Notes under the pieces: generated by a model | What the model saw: only the letters and a program-made list of their open reading frames with translations | The model's database searches: none | Told to the model about the DNA's origin: nothing | NCBI GenBank assembly: GCA_017550285.1 | Contig: JAFZPP010000023.1 | Span: forward strand, 62,001-126,000 | Direction of reading: 5' to 3' | Source: Oscillospiraceae bacterium | GTDB taxonomy: Bacteria; Bacillota; Clostridia; Oscillospirales; Ruminococcaceae | DNA length: 64,000 bases | Program-made: the position numbers and the translations under genes | Shown: positions 60,225-64,000 of the stretch, one piece after another | Numbering within the stretch: the stretch's first letter is position 1 | Layout: each line of letters opens with the position of its first letter

Positions 60225-62048
60225 ATGGAAGACAAACATGATCTGACACCGCAGGATTCTCAGGAGCCTGTCATGCCGACGCTGGAGGCTGAACCGGAAT
60301 ATCTGAACCGTCCCGCCGACGTCATGCCGCAGCAGGATGAAAAACCGCCGCTGCCGCCGGAAGCCATGCTGAACCCGCCGCCGCGGCTCCAGCCTTCGTA
60401 TCTGTCAGCGCCTTCCCTGCCGCCTCTGACGCCGCCGGTTGTGCAGCCCGAGCAGTCGCTGACGCCGCCGGTTGTACAGCCTGAGCAGTCGCTGACACCG
60501 CCGGTCATGCAGCCGGAACAGTCGCTGACAACGCCGGTCATGCAGCCTGAGCAGTCGCTGACAACGCCGGTTGTGCAGCCTGAGCAGCCGCTGACAACGC
60601 CGGTCATGCAGACCGAGCAGACGCTGACACCGCCGGTCATGCAGCCTGAGCAGCCGCTGACACCGCCGGTCATGCAGCCGGAGCAGCCGCTGACACCGCC
60701 GGTTGTGCAGCCCGAACAGTCACTGACACCGCCGGTCATGCAGCCTGAGCAGCCGCTGACACCGCCGGTTGTACAGCCCGAGCAGACGCTGACAACGCAG
60801 GTCATGCAGCCGGAGCAGTCGCTGACGCCGCCGGTTGCACAGCCTGCTCCGATGCTCACGCCGCCGTCGCCGACCGTTCCGAATCTGTATCCGGAGGAGG
60901 GCTTCAAGCAGCCTTCGGTTGCCGGTCAACCTGCGTTTCAGCCGCAGTACGGCGGTCCGATGCCCCCGAAGGAGCCGATTGTCTACGCCTCGGACTATGA
61001 ACGCATCATGGCGCTGCCGCCGATTTCCAAAGCAGAAGCCGACAGCTGCCGCCACAGCCACGAAAAGCGCTGGTACCGCCGCCTGATCGAGCTGAATGTG
61101 CTGCTCATTCTTTCCGTACTGATTCTCATGATCGCACATTTCAATGATTATCAGGAGGATATGCAGGAATTCAGCGGGCATTTGATTTCAGAGATGTTTG
61201 CCGATTCCGATGATGCTGCGGATGATGCAGAAGCAGCAGAATCTGAGGATGCGGAACACGACGATGATGAAAACAGCGATTCTGACAGCAAAGAAGAAAA
61301 ATCCGAACGGCAGAAGAAACGTGAAAAAGAGCGCGAGCAGTCGGAATACATGGAGGATTTTGCGAAGGAGCTGCCGAGTGAGCTCAAGCTGTTCTTCTAC
61401 GGCATCTTCGGCATCATTTCGCTGTTTATCACGCTGTATCTGAATTTTGCATCGGTCAAGGCATCGAGCGTGAAGATCACGCAGCGGAATTTCCCCGAAA
61501 TATACTCACTGGTGCATTCCTACGCATACCGTCTCGGCATGAAAAAGGTGCCGGAAATCTATATTGTCCAGCAGAGCGGTATGCTCAATGCATTTTCGAG
61601 CTTCATCTTCGGCAGACAGTATATCCTTGTCAATACCGAGGTCTTTGAGGTCGCGTTCCGTGAGCATAAGGATATGAACGCACTTGCGTTTATTCTCGCA
61701 CATGAGCTTTCGCATATTTACTACGGTCATGCAACGCTGCACTACAATCTGCCGATTCTGTTTTCGGGCAGCCTGCCGGTTGTCGGGCAGATTGCGTCCC
61801 GCACCCGTGAATACAGCTGCGACCGGCTTGCACAGCGCCTGACGAATTATGACGGCGTGCGGTCAATCGTGATGCTCATGGTAGACCGGCATCTGTATCC
61901 CATGGTGGATGTGCAGGATTATGTGGATGCGACGATCAACGAGCATGGATTCTTCCTGTGGCTGGTGAATATCCTGTCCTCGCATCCGATCATGCCGAAG
62001 CGGATTCGCGCGCTGATTCAGTGGAACGGCAGCGGCGAGCTCTACTAA
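60225..62048 (+). CDS. M48-family metallopeptidase with N-terminal tandem repeats
   Basis: A 607-residue protein. Residues 1-67 are Pro-rich; 68-210 consist of thirteen 11-residue repeats (LTPPVVQPEQS type). A cytosolic His/Lys part, a first helix (about 290-307: ELNVLLILSVLILMIAHF) and a strongly acidic, then basic segment (about 325-380) follow. A second helix (about 388-410) precedes the HtpX-like protease domain with HELSHIYYGHA (zinc) and a Glu in REYSCDRLAQRL. AGGAGG precedes the ATG. It is likely a membrane quality-control protease, the repeat tail being a cytosolic anchor or tether. Confidence 0.9.
   Translation: MEDKHDLTPQDSQEPVMPTLEAEPEYLNRPADVMPQQDEKPPLPPEAMLNPPPRLQPSYLSAPSLPPLTPPVVQPEQSLTPPVVQPEQSLTPPVMQPEQSLTTPVMQPEQSLTTPVVQPEQPLTTPVMQTEQTLTPPVMQPEQPLTPPVMQPEQPLTPPVVQPEQSLTPPVMQPEQPLTPPVVQPEQTLTTQVMQPEQSLTPPVAQPAPMLTPPSPTVPNLYPEEGFKQPSVAGQPAFQPQYGGPMPPKEPIVYASDYERIMALPPISKAEADSCRHSHEKRWYRRLIELNVLLILSVLILMIAHFNDYQEDMQEFSGHLISEMFADSDDAADDAEAAESEDAEHDDDENSDSDSKEEKSERQKKREKEREQSEYMEDFAKELPSELKLFFYGIFGIISLFITLYLNFASVKASSVKITQRNFPEIYSLVHSYAYRLGMKKVPEIYIVQQSGMLNAFSSFIFGRQYILVNTEVFEVAFREHKDMNALAFILAHELSHIYYGHATLHYNLPILFSGSLPVVGQIASRTREYSCDRLAQRLTNYDGVRSIVMLMVDRHLYPMVDVQDYVDATINEHGFFLWLVNILSSHPIMPKRIRALIQWNGSGELY
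60426..60854 (+). repeat. Tandem repeat of 33 bases, 13 copies
   Basis: Thirteen in-frame 33-base units starting with CTGAC(A/G)CCGCCGGT, encoding L-T-(P/T)-P-V-(V/M)-Q-P-E-Q-(S/P/T). The last copy is degenerate (LTPPVAQPAPM). Units differ mostly in the second, fourth and sixth codons. Confidence 0.93.
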
Positions 62049-62065
62049 CCACCGATATCTGCTGA

Positions 62066-62099
62066 AAAGCCGCGCGGTTTCCTGCCGTGCGGCTTTCTT
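62066..62099 (+). terminator. Terminator of the M48 peptidase gene
   Basis: AAAAGCCGCGCGG (62066-62078) pairs with CCGTGCGGCTTT (62086-62097); a short T stretch follows. Confidence 0.8.
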
Positions 62100-62166
62100 G
62101 CATGGGAATCAGCTTCCTGCCGCAAAAATGCATTTCTAATTTCCCGCATAAAATCTGCAAAATCTC

Positions 62167-62195
62167 TTGCATGTTTCGCGCTTTTGTGCTATAAT
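62167..62195 (+). promoter_or_regulatory. SigA-type promoter of the MBOAT operon
   Basis: TTGCAT (62167-62172) and TATAAT (62190-62195), 17-base spacer, with a leader of about 100 bases. Confidence 0.78.
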
Positions 62196-62301
62196 AAAGA
62201 AAAGTGTGCCTATTTTCGCACGGCAGTATATTTACAGAAAGATATAATCAATATATGTGCAGAAATCTGCGCAAAGCAGAACAAATCAGGAGCGTTTCGA
62301 T

Positions 62302-63714
62302 ATGGTATTTTCAAGCCTTTATTTTCTATATCTGTTTCTGCCCGTATGCCTTCTCTGCTACGGGCTTTCGCCGTCTCTGAAAATCAAAAACTTCACCCTG
62401 ACGGTCTTTTCGCTTGCCTTCTATGCATGGGGCGAGCCGACCTACATTATCCTGCTGCTGATCAGTGTCCTGATGAACTATCTCTTCGGTCTCGGGATCG
62501 GCGGCTGTCAGAAGCGCGAAAAAGCAGGCGGCGCAAAATTCATCATGACCGTCAGCCTGATCTTCAATATCGGTCTGCTCGGCGTATTCAAATACAGCGG
62601 CTTCATCGTGGAAAACCTGAACCTGATTCCGGGCGTCAGCCTGCCCGTTCCGAAGCTGACGCTGCCGATCGGCATCAGCTTCTATACGTTCCAGATTCTC
62701 TCTTATATCATCGACCTTTACTGGGAGAAGATCGACGTCCAGAAGAATCCGTTTCATCTGCTGCTCTATATCTCGATGTTTCCGCAGCTCATTGCCGGAC
62801 CGATTGTCCGCTATGCCACAATCGCCGATGAAATCAAAGAGCGCAAGACCACGCTGCTCGACCTGAGCGAGGGCTTCACGCGCCTGATGATCGGTCTCGG
62901 CAAGAAGGTCATTCTCGCAAATCATCTCTCGGTCATTGTCGATCAGTTCTTCGGCTCCGAAGGCACGGCGCTCTCCGTCGCCGGAACATGGTATGCCGTC
63001 ATTGTCTATGCAATGCAGATTTACTTTGATTTCTCGGGTTATTCCGATATGGCAATCGGCATGGGCAGAATGTTCGGCTTCCATTTCGATGAAAACTTCC
63101 GCCACCCGTTCCTCTGCAAGGATATCTCCGAATTCTGGCAGCGCTGGCATATCTCGCTCGGCACATTCTTCCGCGATTATGTGCTCTATGTGCCGATCTT
63201 CGGCAAGCGCAGAAAGTACGGCGGCTTGTTCCTCGTCTGGTTCTGCACAGGTCTCTGGCACGGCGCAAGCTGGAACTTCATCATCTGGGGTCTTTATTTC
63301 GGTCTGTTTATCCTGATCGAGCAGCTCATCGGCAAGAAGCGCATCAAGAAGATTCCGCTGGTCATCCGCCATATTTACAGCAAGATCATTATTTTCATCG
63401 GCTTCGGTATTTTCTATTTCGAGGATTTCGGCAGACTGGGCGAATTTTTCAAAAATCTCGTCGGACTGAACGGCAATGTGCTCTATGACAATGTGCTTGA
63501 GCTGTCGGTACAGAACAATCTGTTCCTGCTGCTCGCGGCAGTTGTCTGCTGCTTCCCGCTCTATGAGGGCTTGCAGGCGCTGAAAAAGCGTTTCTCAGCT
63601 GCGGTCTATGCGGTCGATACATTCCAGATTCTTGCAAATGCCGCGCTGCTCGCAGTCAGCAGTATTTTCCTTGTCGATGCGACGAACAATCCGTTCCTGT
63701 ATTTCCGTTTCTGA
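62302..63714 (+). CDS. MBOAT-family O-acyltransferase (AlgI/DltB-like)
   Basis: A 470-residue membrane enzyme with about ten to twelve helices. RHPFLCKDISEFWQRWHISLGTFFRDYVLYVPIFG contains the conserved W-x-R-W-H-x-S segment of AlgI, and LWHGASWNF the catalytic His. It should transfer an acyl group (often acetyl) to a surface polysaccharide. CAGGAG lies before 62302, preferred over an upstream ATG. The following gene is cut by the window and is probably its partner, as AlgI relatives are often followed by a DHHW/AlgX-type protein. Confidence 0.94.
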   Translation: MVFSSLYFLYLFLPVCLLCYGLSPSLKIKNFTLTVFSLAFYAWGEPTYIILLLISVLMNYLFGLGIGGCQKREKAGGAKFIMTVSLIFNIGLLGVFKYSGFIVENLNLIPGVSLPVPKLTLPIGISFYTFQILSYIIDLYWEKIDVQKNPFHLLLYISMFPQLIAGPIVRYATIADEIKERKTTLLDLSEGFTRLMIGLGKKVILANHLSVIVDQFFGSEGTALSVAGTWYAVIVYAMQIYFDFSGYSDMAIGMGRMFGFHFDENFRHPFLCKDISEFWQRWHISLGTFFRDYVLYVPIFGKRRKYGGLFLVWFCTGLWHGASWNFIIWGLYFGLFILIEQLIGKKRIKKIPLVIRHIYSKIIIFIGFGIFYFEDFGRLGEFFKNLVGLNGNVLYDNVLELSVQNNLFLLLAAVVCCFPLYEGLQALKKRFSAAVYAVDTFQILANAALLAVSSIFLVDATNNPFLYFRF

Positions 63715-63773
63715 GAATGCAGATGCATCCATATCCCTGAATCCGAATGAACAAACAGAAAGGAGCGTTTGCG

Positions 63774-64000
63774 ATGCCGCATCATGACATGCCGGAAGAG
63801 ATCACAGAACCGGCAGACGATACACCGCAGGAAGAACAGAAGCTCGACCGGCGTACCGCAATCGCACAGGCAAGAGCGATCCGGCGCGAGGCTGCCGCGG
63901 TTGAGGAGCATCAAGCCAAAATGCAGGCGCAGGAGACTGTCACGCAGATTCTCGAAAACGCCGAACCGGCACCGCCCAAGGCGCCGCTGCATAATAAAAC
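63774..64000 (+). CDS. Partial gene after the MBOAT acyltransferase
   Basis: The first 75 codons of a gene running off the right edge. The start follows AAAGGAGCG. The visible part is hydrophilic, helical and charged (PEEITEPADDTPQEEQ; RRTAIAQARAIRREAAAVEEH), with no membrane segment yet. Its position suggests a membrane-anchored accessory protein of the acyltransferase, such as DHHW or an SGNH-type partner; this is inference. The family cannot be named from this piece. Confidence 0.6.
   Translation, partial: MPHHDMPEEITEPADDTPQEEQKLDRRTAIAQARAIRREAAAVEEHQAKMQAQETVTQILENAEPAPPKAPLHNK

Noticed and set aside
60426-60854. 33-base repeats as a CRISPR array
   Set aside because: The units are contiguous, without unique spacers, and encode an in-frame peptide repeat.

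Overview
The window looks like a chromosomal segment of a cellulolytic, strictly anaerobic Firmicute of the Ruminococcus type (Oscillospiraceae). The signs are a dockerin-bearing family 48 cellulase, a three-subunit NAD-linked [FeFe] hydrogenase, rubrerythrin, a T-box in front of aspS, Firmicute markers (RemA, PASTA kinase, YicC/YloC) and strong SigA-like promoters. Nineteen promoters could be read, all with exact 17-base spacers. No tRNA, rRNA, CRISPR array, IS element or prophage gene was seen. The species call is an inference from gene content.

Layout. 1-6.1 kb (minus): two alpha/beta hydrolases (one cut by the window edge), then a five-gene operon read from 6.07 kb: YtrA-like GntR regulator, ABC ATPase, two permeases, and a membrane-anchored beta-lactamase-like serine hydrolase. 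A 14-bp perfect inverted repeat sits on its promoter. 6.3-15.1 kb: aspartate kinase, a small protein with a BamE-like motif, a TetR-CPBP protease pair with its own operator-like repeat, a patatin lipase, a lone type IV pilin-like protein, an unrecognised protein, GAPDH and a small membrane protein. 15.2-18.2 kb (minus): a phosphodiester glycosidase (NAGPA) protein and a membrane protein with a long Arg/Glu/Pro-rich cytoplasmic tail. 18.6-20 kb: a DUF3343 and class V aminotransferase pair.

20-35.4 kb (minus) is the conserved Firmicute housekeeping cluster yicC-remA-gmk-rpoZ-priA-(DUF6440-DUF4846)-def-(methyltransferase)-fmt-(zinc peptidase)-rsmB-rlmN-prpC-prkC-rsgA. It links RNA and ribosome maturation, protein N-terminus processing, replication restart and the Ser/Thr kinase/phosphatase pair. 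35.5-38.1 kb (minus): a GH48 cellulosomal cellulase with a leader of about 250 nt. 38.8-43.5 kb (plus): a Gld-like ABC export operon (ATPase, permease, GldG, DUF4340). 43.9-47.7 kb: a cytosolic diguanylate cyclase with a LacI-like sensor, then flotillin. 47.8-50.6 kb: aspS with its T-box and, divergently, rubrerythrin. 50.7-53.2 kb (minus): MATE transporter and an S1-domain protein. 53.7-58 kb: hydC-hydB-hydA, the electron-bifurcating type of hydrogenase, which would reoxidise NADH and ferredoxin made in fermentation (GAPDH lies at 13.4 kb). 58-64 kb: DinB-like protein, a polytopic membrane protein, an M48 protease with a 13-copy 11-residue repeat, an MBOAT O-acyltransferase and a truncated partner.

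No wholly new system is obvious. The most interesting points are the diguanylate cyclase with a periplasmic-binding-like sensor and an altered inhibitory site, the structured GH48 leader, the repeat-bearing M48 protease, the Arg/Glu/Pro-tailed protein next to NAGPA, and a palindromic terminator family recurring at convergent gene ends.
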